Assembly: GCF_901933205.1 (NCBI RefSeq)
Contig: NC_044571.1
Coordinates: forward strand, 59,333,994-59,397,993
Direction of reading: 5' to 3'
DNA: 64,000 nt
Origin: Camarhynchus parvulus
Taxonomy: Eukaryota > Chordata > Aves > Passeriformes > Thraupidae
Shown: positions 50,801 through 62,800 of the stretch, in pieces
How positions within the stretch are numbered: the stretch's first letter is position 1
How the letters are laid out: each line of letters starts with the position of its first letter
Notes under the pieces: generated by a model
Told to the model about the DNA's origin: nothing
What the model saw: only the letters and a program-made list of their open reading frames with translations
Database searches by the model: none
Program-made: the position numbers and the translations under genes

Positions 50801-53800
50801 GACCGTTCCATGTTTAAATGGGGTACCTAGAGCTGCTTGTTTATCTCTGGCTTGCTTTGTCTCATATTTCTGGTTCTTACAGCACCGCCTCAGTTGTAAA
50901 AATTCTGCAGTTTTTGGAGGTCAGATGGTCAAAATCCCACTACTGAACTGTGCTTTTTGCGACACAGTTGTTAATACAGGTACTCTTGGTAGACTTGGTT
51001 AAAAAAAAAACAACCAAACTCTTAGTATTTAATCACCCAATGAAGACTAAATTTAGTTTCTGAAGATAAATATAAATATATATGAAAACCTGTGGCTTTG
51101 GTTATTGTTTCAGATTATACATCTTTTTTTTTCTTTTCCCAGGGCCGATTACTGGAAATCTCAGCCTAAAAAATTCTGCGATTACTGCAAGTGCTGGATA
51201 GCAGACAACAGACCTGTACGATGGTCTACCATACTATGTCCATTATTTGAAATACTAGGAATGTGAATTACAGGCTTTAAACATCACTTTTTGATACTAG
51301 TCTCTTGATGCATGCAATTTGTTCTATAAAAATGCCTTTGTAGTACCCGTAGTGCTTAAAATATATTACATCAGATCCAGATACCCACATACAAGATGGT
51401 GTCTGCTGCTCTCCTTGGCAGTACAGATAGGGACCAAATATCTGACCCTGCTTATTCTTCGAGTTCTGTAACTTGACATTTGGTCTGTCTTGAAACTGTC
51501 TGTGCCTGTCCTTCGCTTTCATGTGCAAGTAGAAAGCAAAACCTGGCATCTGTACTGTTTGTATGTGGTAGGCGCAGTACAGCCAGTGCTCTGAGCTCTT
51601 AAAGCAGGTGTCTTTCATTTCACACAGCCCACAGAAGCATTACTGGGTTACAGAAAGGTGTTTCAGACTTGCAGATGCCTTTTGCAGACTACTAGACACA
51701 TTGATGTCTTCCTTAGCAGTAGATTTTGCGTTCCTGACTGGATGCCAGGGGTACTCCTAGAGCTGAGCTTCCTCTGGCTTACAGTAAGATACCTAATTAG
51801 CTCACATGAACTGCAGGTATCTTCTCAGAGTAAGTGAAGAGAAATACATGTCAAGGGAGGATTTGAGCAATTTATAAAGTCTGTCTCTAAAAGAGATGAG
51901 TCATCCTGAGATGTGCATCCTCTGCACATCACCTTGTGGAATGGTCAGGCTTAGGCATCTAAAATCTGAACACCCAAATGAGCACAGATGTTTTTATGTG
52001 AGAATCACATGAGGACTACCACTGTTGTACCTAAGTTTCTGAACTCCTTCCAGCTCCCACTGGTGTCAGTCTTTCTGGCAGCTTTTTGCCTTGCAGACTG
52101 TTCTGTAATCCTTAGTTATCCAACTCTCCCACTTTGCCTTTTCCTCCTTCTCTCTCTCTTTTTCAGATTTTTGAACCTGCAGATTAGTTTAAATTCATGA
52201 GATACTTCTGAAGTGCAGCATAATGTAATTAAGGGCAGTAGCTAATACTTGGAACTCTAAATAACCCATGTGGTTTTTAAAAGTTTGCATGAGAACAAGG
52301 GCAAAAAAATCCTGATGATATGTGGAAGGACAGCATGAAGAGGGAACCCAGATTCCCTGTTATTTGTCTCTAACATGTGTGTTGAGCAGTATTATTTGAA
52401 AAAAAAGAATCTTATTCTAATACTATGAGATTACTCATAGTATCTATGAGATTACTCATAGAATCTAATACTATGAGATTTTATAATTTCTCTGTTGAAT
52501 GTTTCTCAGTGTTCCTTTATTCCTATAGCCATTTTAGAGCTGTAGTGTTTGCTGTAAGTCCTCTCAGAAGAGGTTACATTTAGGCTTGTTCAACTAAAAT
52601 TAGTCCAACTAAATTTTAAGTAACTAAAATTAACTGTTTTAAAATTGTATAATACATATTACTTTTCTTGGTTTTTTTTCTTACTTTGAAGAGCATTGAT
52701 TTTCATGAAAGAGGAAAGAATCATAAAGAAAATGTGGCAAAGAGAATTAGTGAGGTAACTCAAATATCTTAATTGCACAAATGCTTATTTTTGCTCTTTT
52801 TCATTATCAGATTGGTTTAATTTATTTTCTTGGGGGTTTTTTGTTTTGTTTTAGATTAAGAAGAAAAGCTTGGAAAAGGCAAAAGAAGAAGAAAACATGT
52901 CAAAAGAATTTGCAGCAATGGAAGAGGCTGCAATGAAAGCATATCAAGAGGATATGAAAAGGCTTGGAATTAAGCCAGGTAGTTCCTATAGCTGCCAGAA
53001 GATTAAAGACAGAATTGAAAGAATATTGAATAGGAAAGTCTTGTCTTAAATTAGGTTTAGGAGCGAGAGAGAAGGCCTCCAGGACTGTTGCTCATTTTAA
53101 AAAAATGGAATTTGCAAATTGACAGCAGTAGAAGTTGCAGTACAGAGTATTTATAGCTATGGTATTCCTTGATCCATGGAACAATCAAATTTGGAGTAGA
53201 AAAATTAAACAATGCGTTAACAGAAAGTTAGGCTGTAGTTGGTGCTTTGAATCAGCAGTGCAGCTTCCTTTGATTAATTTTATGTTTCACTTTTGCCAGT
53301 TGGAGGCAAAACTTCCCATGAGTAGGAGAGGCTGGGCTCCCACTGGTGTGAAACAGTGGAGATGAGAGTCTCCTAGTCAGCTTGCAGCTCAACAAGTACC
53401 TTTGTTCTGGACATTGAAGACATATTATCCTTTAAAAACAAGTTTGTAGTTTCAGGCCCTTTTAGCAGCTTTTTTCATAACTCTTTTATTTTCTCTTTTG
53501 TTGTTCAATTAGAGCTCATTGGTCCTTATGATTTTTCTCTTTCTAACTCATCATTTTAAATTTGGACATTGTTATGGTGCTATAATAGTGGCAAAAAGCA
53601 TGATTCTTTTAATATAGTCTTTTAAGTGCACCTGCTAGGAGTGATTTTCACTCATTAATGATTTTCACGCATTAGTGAAAATACTCATAAGAACAAAGTT
53701 TCCTATTTTCTGTTGTGCAAGAGTGACTAATATTTAAGTTCAGAATAGTACTCTTTTTTCAAGGATATTTTTTTCTCCAAGATGATGTAGGTTCCAGTTC

Positions 53801-56800
53801 AACACAGAGTAAAACGCAGAGTAACACAGTGGAAACTAAAGCAAAGAAAGAAAAGAAAGAGAAGAAGGAAAAGAAAGAAAAGAAAAAAAAGGACTCCTCA
53901 AAAATTGAAACGAAGGAATGGGTGCAAGGATTATCTCCCGAAGGCTATACATACTACTACAACACAAAAACTGGAGGTAAAACTACTGAGGAGCAAGTGC
54001 AGATATAATTACCAAATATAAGTGAGAAAAGACTATCTGCATTTTTTTTACTTCTCTACTCTTTCAGTAGTATGCTGTTAATTAAAATGTGAACACTAAG
54101 ATGGAGTTTTGGTATATAGCATTTGAGACTTGGGTATCCAGAATTTCAGACTGGTTTTACTGTTGATTAATAATGGAAGAATACAGTAATTCCACAGTTT
54201 CTGGAAATGTTTAGGCTGCCAGGGGTTAAGTACACAAAGATAGCAGTGTTCTTCCTGAAGAGGCTTTGTGATCAGGGATGTGAAATAAAGTCATTGTGTC
54301 TTTCCACATTTACAGGATTTATCTAACTGACTTCTCTTGAGGAGCTTCATGTTGTGATTTACTTTAGAATATAAAAGTAACCTTCTTTTATGATTAATGA
54401 GAATATTACAAAATGTTTCTTATAAATTTAAGGATTAACATTAGTATTTACTGTAGTCTTTCATAATTTCATAATTTTTTTTTAACTAAAAATCCCATAT
54501 CTCTGTATCAGGCATAGTAATAGAGTCTGGAGGGTTGTTAGCTCCAGTAAAGCCAGCTGTAATTATGATACTTTGGTTTATTGTTCCTACCATAGTTAGG
54601 TCAAGGATTATTCATATTCCAGCGTGGTGTATATATATTTATATAATTTGTTTATATGTGTGCATGCAGCAGTGTCATATCCTTTAGATCTGTTTTTAGT
54701 AAAGATTATTAAATATAAATGAAATTGAATGATGTGAAATGGGTGAAATATGCTTTTGTTTTTTAAGAATCACAGTGGGAGAAACCAAAAGGATTCCAAG
54801 GCAACTCTCAAAACTCACAAACGGTAATCAAATTATTAATAGTTTTTTGTCCTTGTAAACACTTAAATAATCTAAGCAATTTGCAAGTCGTCTGATTGAG
54901 GAAGATGAATTTTTTGCCCTGTAAAGTTAGGAAAATATAATTTGAATATGTAAAATCTTTTATGATAAACTGCAGTTTTTCAATAGAAATTCTATTTGGC
55001 TAATTTCTCTGTCAAGGGAAGATAAGTAATTAGAGATGGTTGGGTTCCTGCAGAATATACTTATTTTATGCTTCAACCCATAAAATGGAAAGCTTTTGGG
55101 AAATTCTGAATAAATTCTGTTAAACCTTTTTTGAATGAAATGTAATTATAAAAACTGAACATTACACAGTTGGAGTAGTTAAGCTTCCTTTATCTAAGGC
55201 AACATTGAGACTGCATTGTAGTGGTTGAAAATAAAAGAATGCCCATTTTTTGTCTTTGTTTTATGATACAGTTACGTAATAAATTGTGTTTTAATGGGGT
55301 TCTTATGATCTTGGAACCTATATGCAAGCAATTATTCAGCAAAATTAGTCATTTAGTACATTACTTTATTTTCCTTATTTGAGGCACAGAAAAACTTGTA
55401 CAATAGTCCAAAGGCAGAAAAAATTCTTATTATGATTAATGAGTTTTCCCGTGATACTTACCACTCCAGGATTTTTGTGTTCACAGCATTAAAAACAGGA
55501 TTTTTCCAACGCTCCTGTGATGTTATGTTTCCCAGTTTTCAAGATCAGTGTCACATATACACTTCAATTTGATGTCAATGTTGTTGGGTTTGCCAGTGTT
55601 GGATTTTTCACTAGAGTTCAAAAGAAGCTGATGTTTTCAGAGTGCTTGATATTCTGTAGCTCTGTATCATTACATTGCGTGCTACTCTGGCTTTCTGATT
55701 CTCTTGTCCTGCGGTTTTGCACAGCTTGTTAATCAGCACTTCAACTTTATCTTTCTAGTCAATGCATAGCATTGCAATATGTAAAGTCAGTCTTACTGTA
55801 GCCTTCCACTGAAAGATGTGGTCCTGAAACTAATCTTGTATGGTCCTTGGTACATATTTACCCTGACAGTGACCTAGTTCAGGCAGTGAAGGCATCAGAG
55901 TTTAGGTTAGTGCTTTGGAGACTTATTTCCTTGCTGTCAGCATTCTGAATAATCAGAAAAAATGCCAATGTGGGCAGAGCAGATTGGGGGCGAGAAGGCA
56001 CTCCCTTCTTGGCATCAATTTGAAGTTACCTCATCCTAGCCATATCAGAAGCACACACCTTCAGCCCCCAGTATCTCTAACACCACACAGCTGTATTTCT
56101 GTATTTTGCCATTCCTCCCTCACCCTGCTCAGTGACTTCGTCCTGCTTGAGTTATTTTCGCTATCGCTAAAAACCAAGCATTTGATTGCTCCCTTATTTA
56201 GTCTGAGCTAAGGATATTGGGAACATTCCAGATCTCTAGCAAGGACTAGGAACTCACTGCCCAGAAATTAAAGGGCATACTTGCAGTACATTGTGCCAGG
56301 AGCCCTCCTGGCTTTACAGCATGTTAGGCTTTGCTCGGACTTGGTAAGAGGTGGGGAGGACATGAAGAGGCACGTTGAAGGCTGCCTATAACCAGTTAGA
56401 CTCACAGTGCTTGTCAGCATTTATGTCACACTCAGTGTGCCTAGTGTCAGTATTGGCTGAAAACCTCCAACCAACGAATGCTCTGGATATAATTCATAAA
56501 AAAAAAGAGATGGGTTATATGTTTTTGGCTTCTTTATCCTTAAAATAAACTTTCCTTTTCCTTCTTTTGTCAAAACCAGCGCACTGAAACTTCTGAGGGC
56601 AAAACCTTGAGAAAGCATGATTCTGAAAGCTTTCATGCTTTTACCTGCTCTGAAACTATCAGTACAATATTTTGTGTTTACAGAGGGGGTGCAAGAACTT
56701 TAGCTTCTGACTGTATTGTGCTTTTATTAAAAAACCCCCAAAGTTTTAACAAGAGTATTAAGCAAATGTATAGGTATACAAAAGCCTGTCTATATCTTTG

Positions 56801-59800
56801 TATACACATACGCATTTATTAATACCAAAATAATATATGGTGAAGTTGCTCAACACAGAGCTGGCAGTATTGGTACGTAAGGAGCAGGGAAGTAGTGTGT
56901 GTGTAAGAGGGGATGAAAACTGGTTTCTTAAGGAAGATGTTAGGGCATGTGTAATGACTGATTATATAGCTGTAGCTGATTCTGAAAAGAAAAAATTACA
57001 TACCCACAAAGATATACCAGTAAGTTTGGCCACATTTCATGTTTATTTATTAACCAGTAGGGAAAAAGAGTGCATTGTTGATATTGGTACTTAGTAAAGA
57101 AGTAAAATTGTATGCATGCAAAGTTTGATTCTGTAATTATTTTTTGTAATGTTCTGTTTTGGGATAAATTTTTATTTGTTTCTGTATATTTAATTTGTGA
57201 TGAAATTTATTGGTACTAGTTTTCTGTAGCCCTCACAAAGACCTAAGTCCCAGAGAATTTTTTTAGCAGTCTAGCAGTGTCCACTAAAGACAATGACACA
57301 ACTAGGAAATTACAGCCTCAGGGGTGAATACTTTTGAGAAAACCCAAACATGTAAAATAATGGCCTATATAAAAATTTAAACAGTATGGCAACAGTTATT
57401 GTACAGCCTCATACTAATTATCCAGTTTGAGAAATAATTGTGTAGGTGCATTTGCAGTATTTTAAGTTATGGAATTCCATCTCATTGGAGTCAGAGGGAA
57501 TACTTTCTAACAACATTAGGGATTCAAGCTTTAAACCAGTAAGGTGGTCACAGACAAAAAGTACTCAAGGGTTGCATAGACTCTTAAATGATGCATTGGC
57601 TGATCCTGAAAACTTTTTTTCATGAGCTCCTGTGTCTTTTTCCTAGGGAGCAGAGTGGGTGGAAGGTGTCACTGAAGATGGTCATACCTATTACTATAAC
57701 ACACAAACTGGAGGTAAGTACTTTCTTCTTAAACACTGCATTGGGAGAGAGGGTTTTCAGAAAAAAATGGTTTTTTGTTTTGCAAATAGCTGAATTTTTT
57801 ACTAAGTTCTGTATTTTTTAAGCTGCTGTCTTAGTTGGAATAAAATAGTTGCTTAAGTCAGCACTGGCTTTCTGGCTGCATTGTCAGTGTGCATATGTTT
57901 TTGCTTCAGAGGTTTTTTTGGACATTCAACTTGTAGTTCTAAATTAGGCATTAGTCTTTACTACATATATATTGAAATTACAATTTGGAAACTAGAAGAA
58001 GGCAGGATTTTGTGTTGATGGGCATGTAGAACTGACTAAGAATTCCCTCCAAACTTTTCCTCTTGCTGACATAGCATTGATAAGAAAGTCCAGAATCTTA
58101 CCTCCTACTTCTTTTCCACTTTTTTCTCCCTACATGGGGAACTTTGTGGTAACTCCCTCAGAATAGCATCTGTTTTCTAAATCTATTTGAATCATTTTAA
58201 GGGCAATGATGCCTCTCTGGAGAGCAGGTGGTTTTTTTGCTGGCTATGAGTTTTTCCTTCTGCAGTTGGGTATGAAGTAGCGTTGCTAATGATGCCAAGA
58301 ACATAGGAAAAAAAAAACCAACCAAAAAAACCAACCAATAAAACCAATCCAAAACCTTTCCATTTTCACTGGGCCACTCCCTGCCCAAAGGATTTGCAAT
58401 TTCTTTTGAAAGGGAAAGGGGATATTGGTTATTTTTAAACATTGCCTTTCAAGTTCAGATACATTTTTGCCTATGTTTGCTGTTCTTCTAAGTACTTCAT
58501 GGACATATGACACTTGTGAAGAATATGTTTCTAATCATCACATTTGGCAGAATTTGGGCTTTTGAGATTTCAAATTGATCCCTCACTTATATAGCTGTAA
58601 GTGTGTATCTTGGGAGTGCTTGAAAATTACTTCTCTGTTCTGTTAACAGTAATCCCATCCTCTAATGACAAGACAAATTTTTAACTGATACACATAGTTA
58701 AAAATGTCTCGTGTCAGTCGCAAAACTTAGGGGACTGATGGCTCCAGGCTTGGTGCTACAAGTCTGGGAGGCTGCACCTACTGCACTCCATATGTGGCAC
58801 CTGGGAAAGTGGACTTGCTCAGCTTGATCTGAAGCCAGGTAACAGCAGTACCCTTAAGAGACTGTGCTGTTCATGCAAATTCATTCATTGCCACTTTCTT
58901 GCATCTTTACTCCTTCAAGATACATCTAGGCACTTACATGTTTGTTGTTTGCAGTTAGGACAAAAAGTAGGGTTTTTTAACATCTGAAAGCTTATATAAA
59001 ATTATAGACTGAAAGTTGGTGCACTTTTGCCATATTCTTACTAAAACCAGTTTTAAGACCATTGAGTCAACTTTTATTTCAGTATTTCTTCTCAGTGTGT
59101 ATACTGCAATACTGCTTTTAAATTGAAAATGAGGATATATGTGTATGTACATATCGCGTATGTACTTCCACGTCTTTTCAGATTGATGTTTGTATTTCCT
59201 TGTTTGCTTGAGAGCTCTTTTAATTAGAGACCTAACATTACTAAGAAAAAGTAGCACTAGAAAAGGGTTTAGCTGCCTGGAGACCTGAAGCTTGCAGTTA
59301 TCATTCTTCACTTTATCCTGTCCTTGTAATCAATGAACAGCTCAAATCAAATAGGCACATCTACAGGGCAGTTAATTTATTTTTCTCTCCTATGTAAGGA
59401 TGAGAGGGACCACAGTCTTGTGGGTCACAGTTCAGCATGTGTGATGTTTTTTGTAAGAGCTAATTAAAACAAGTTTTATCAACAGTGAACTCAGCTGTCC
59501 TGATTGTGTCTCTGCTGGAAAGAAATGTTATCTTTCTGATTATGGTTATTAAAACAAATGTACCAAACAAAGGCAAAAGCTTTTTGCTAAATTATTTGCT
59601 GTATTTTTGCATAAGGCAGCACTGCTTCTGAAAGGTTATGTTGTTGAAGCAATAACAGATCAAAACAAGAAGCATAAATAATGTGGTTGTTCAAATGTCT
59701 TGGACAGTATCCACATGGGAGAAACCGGATGGTTTTGTTTCATCTTCAAATGAGAAGGGTCAGCGTGACAAGCCTGCAGAAACAGCTTCTGAATCAGACT

Positions 59801-62800
59801 CGGAAGACAGTGAGAATGAAGAGAGTTCAGAAACAAACTTTAGGGTAAGTTTTCTTCAGATTTGTTTTGCATACATGATCTTATACTAGAAAATTATAAC
59901 TGAATCTTTTATGATTTGTGGTAGGCTGTACTTACTGAAATGAGATTAAAATGTGTGACTGAAAGTAAAATTTTGCACTTCTTAATAAAATGAATCTTTA
60001 TTCAGTTATTTGGTTCATTAATGGCACTGTTCCAGAAAAGAAAGCATGATCATTCCTTCAACACACCAGAAGTACCTTGAATTCTACAAGACATGTGATG
60101 TTCTCTGAGAAAGGTCACTGTCATCTCTCTGAAATAATCCACAAAATGGTTTGGATTTCAGTGTGAGGATGACTTCAGCCTTTCATTGGTAAATGTGACT
60201 GCCAATAGACCTTGAGGAATACTTTGGACTGAAATGACATGGTTATATTTTCCTTATTAAATTGAGAAAAAACATAGCACATAGTACAAAATCTGTATCA
60301 ATTACATATTTAAAACATACATTAAAACTTGAGATAAATCATGTGATAATGTTTCTGGTTGGGTTAGATGGTTTCCCTGAAGCTGGTAATTCAGAAGAGA
60401 CAGAGGCAATTTAAATACAAAATGTGTTACTAGACAGGTATTAATTGTAGAACACATACTTTTGTATCACTGTGCATCATTACAAACTGCTACCAGGTAT
60501 TAGCAGTAAGTGTATGCATTTGCATGTAGAGGAAGTTGTATTTGAAATTTTTCCTCTTTATTTTAAGATATGCTAAGCTTTGTTTTCCAGTGAGTTTGTA
60601 AGTTTGCTAACTTCAGCCTTGGTAGATGGGATTTTCGTGTTTTAATGTCTTGTGACATTAAAGACATATTTTTCATCTATAAAACTCAAGAAGAAAAGTT
60701 TGTAAATCTATAAACTACATATTGCAATATGAATTTATTGCTTCAAGTTACTCTTGGTTGAAAAGCATGAATAGTAGATAATAAGTAGATAATAATAGTA
60801 GCAAATAAAAGATGTAAAATAAAGCTACATTATGTTTTTATTTAGGCTTTTTGCTTAAGATGGGTTTTTTCCTCTTTAGAGGAAAGGAGATAATGGTGAG
60901 GAATCAGAGGAAGGGAAAAAATCTCCCAAAGCTAAAAAGTTAAGCCCTTATGGGAAATGGCGAGAAGTTAAGTCAGAAGAAACCACGGATAAAGAGGAGA
61001 GTACATCAGCTTCCCAAGAAACCTCTAGTGATGGATCTAATATGACCAACCCTTATGGAAAATGGAAAGCACTTAAGGAAGTAGGGGAAGAACAAGAAGA
61101 AGAAGAAGCAGGGTGAGTATCTTTTTACCATCCTTACTTTCATAATGTTGTTTGCAAGAACTGAAGCTTTTTCCTCTGAATTCTGGCAGAATTAGCACAA
61201 CTGTGATTGGAAATATTGCCCAAATACAATTCTTTTTACAATGATTATTTTAAGTAATAGTTCTCCGTTGCAGACAGAGGTGGTGTTTTAGGTTTTGTGT
61301 ACAAGTTCACCATGAGTACAAAGTAAATTGAAGTGATTTAAGAATCATAGTCATGCACTGTTTTTTCAGAGGCTGAGTATCAAATATTTAAATGTTGTTA
61401 CTCTGAGCTTATGTTCCTTACATCATCTCCTTCAACAAACTGATTCAGCTGCCCCAGGAGTTCCTATGATCTCTCTCTCTCTCCCTCCATGTCAGACCAA
61501 TGAACTGCAGATGTTTTCATGAAGTGCATCTGATCAGAAGGGTTGTTTTGTTTTTCTGCATAATGCCTGTGGTGGATCTTTTGTTTCTTCCTTGTGAAGT
61601 ATGCTCTTTTATTGTCAGCTTCTTCTTGTGGGTTCCTCAAGGAGTCTGGCAAAAATAGGTTTTGGAGAGTGAAAAGAGTCTTTCTCCTTATGCTTTCTCC
61701 ATTCTTCAACATTATTGAGCAGGTAGACCTCCGACAGTCCTCATATTAAATTAAGCAATGATGCACTTCTTGGAGATGATAATGTTCACGTAACACCTCC
61801 TGAATTGCACCAGCTAACCTGCTCCTTGACTCCTGAGCTGAAAAATTCTTTTGGGTTTTTGGAAAGCACCGTGTAGTAAAAAGTGCTTTCAGCCACTGAA
61901 CCTTATAGATCAGTCTGTACTTAACAGACAGGCTTGAGATGAGCACACGTGTCAATGAGACAAATGCAGTTGTTCATTATTTACTTTAAATTCAGTCTAG
62001 GAACAGTGTCAACACTTCCCAGAAAGTTTACACTTTTGGGATACTACAACAGTCACATTTTCTTGACTTGCCATCATTCTTGTGGCTCCTGTTTGGGTGC
62101 TTGAGCCAGATCCATGTCTTCCTAGAAGCATGGAACCTCAGCCTGGGTGTAGTACACGAGCTGACATCAGGCTAACACTCAGTAGTAGAAGAAGTATCCT
62201 TGTGTGGATTGGCCAATGTCTCTGCAGCAGTGTTGTACTGGTGCAATACCTGTGATTTAGGTAACTTTCTGCCAGCTCTTTGGGTCTTCTTCTTTATCAT
62301 ATGTTTGTGCCATGGGTTATCCTTGTGGAACACAGTGTTTTGCTGCTGACCCCTTAAAACTGAATGTACAACAAGGTAGTTTTTAGTTGTTGTCTTTGAT
62401 CTGTTTGGATCATTATTGGCTGTGATCCTGCCCTCTGAAGCCGCCTCTCCCAGCTTAGGATCACTGTCTGGTTTGGTAAGCTGGGTCTCTTTTCTGCCAT
62501 GCAGTCCCTTCAGAATGGACACTTGAGGCAAACAGCTCAATGGTGTTCTGGCAGTGATCCGCTGCTGCTACTCACCGTCTCCCATCTTTCAATAGTCTTA
62601 TATTTACAGACATACAGCCCTGTTATCTCTTGCAGGACTGTTGACACAATGAGTGCTTGGGCCATGCTATAAGTTCTGTACAGAATGAAGTATTCATTTG
62701 TTACTTTTTATGGCAGCCCACGCTGAAGGAACAAAGAACATGGGTGTTTTTTCTTGATGCCTGTCATGGTGATAACTACAAGACTGCATCTAGCTCAAAG

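Larger units (their letters stand above)
44840..51142 (+). other. WBP4: WBP4 intron 1
   Basis: A 6.3-kb intron interrupting the start codon (AT|G). It begins gtgagt within the CpG island and ends with a long T-rich tract and cag. It contains a pyrimidine-rich tract, one plus-strand CR1 tail and, on the minus strand, a 177-codon open frame at 49498-50031 of unknown meaning. Confidence 0.87.
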
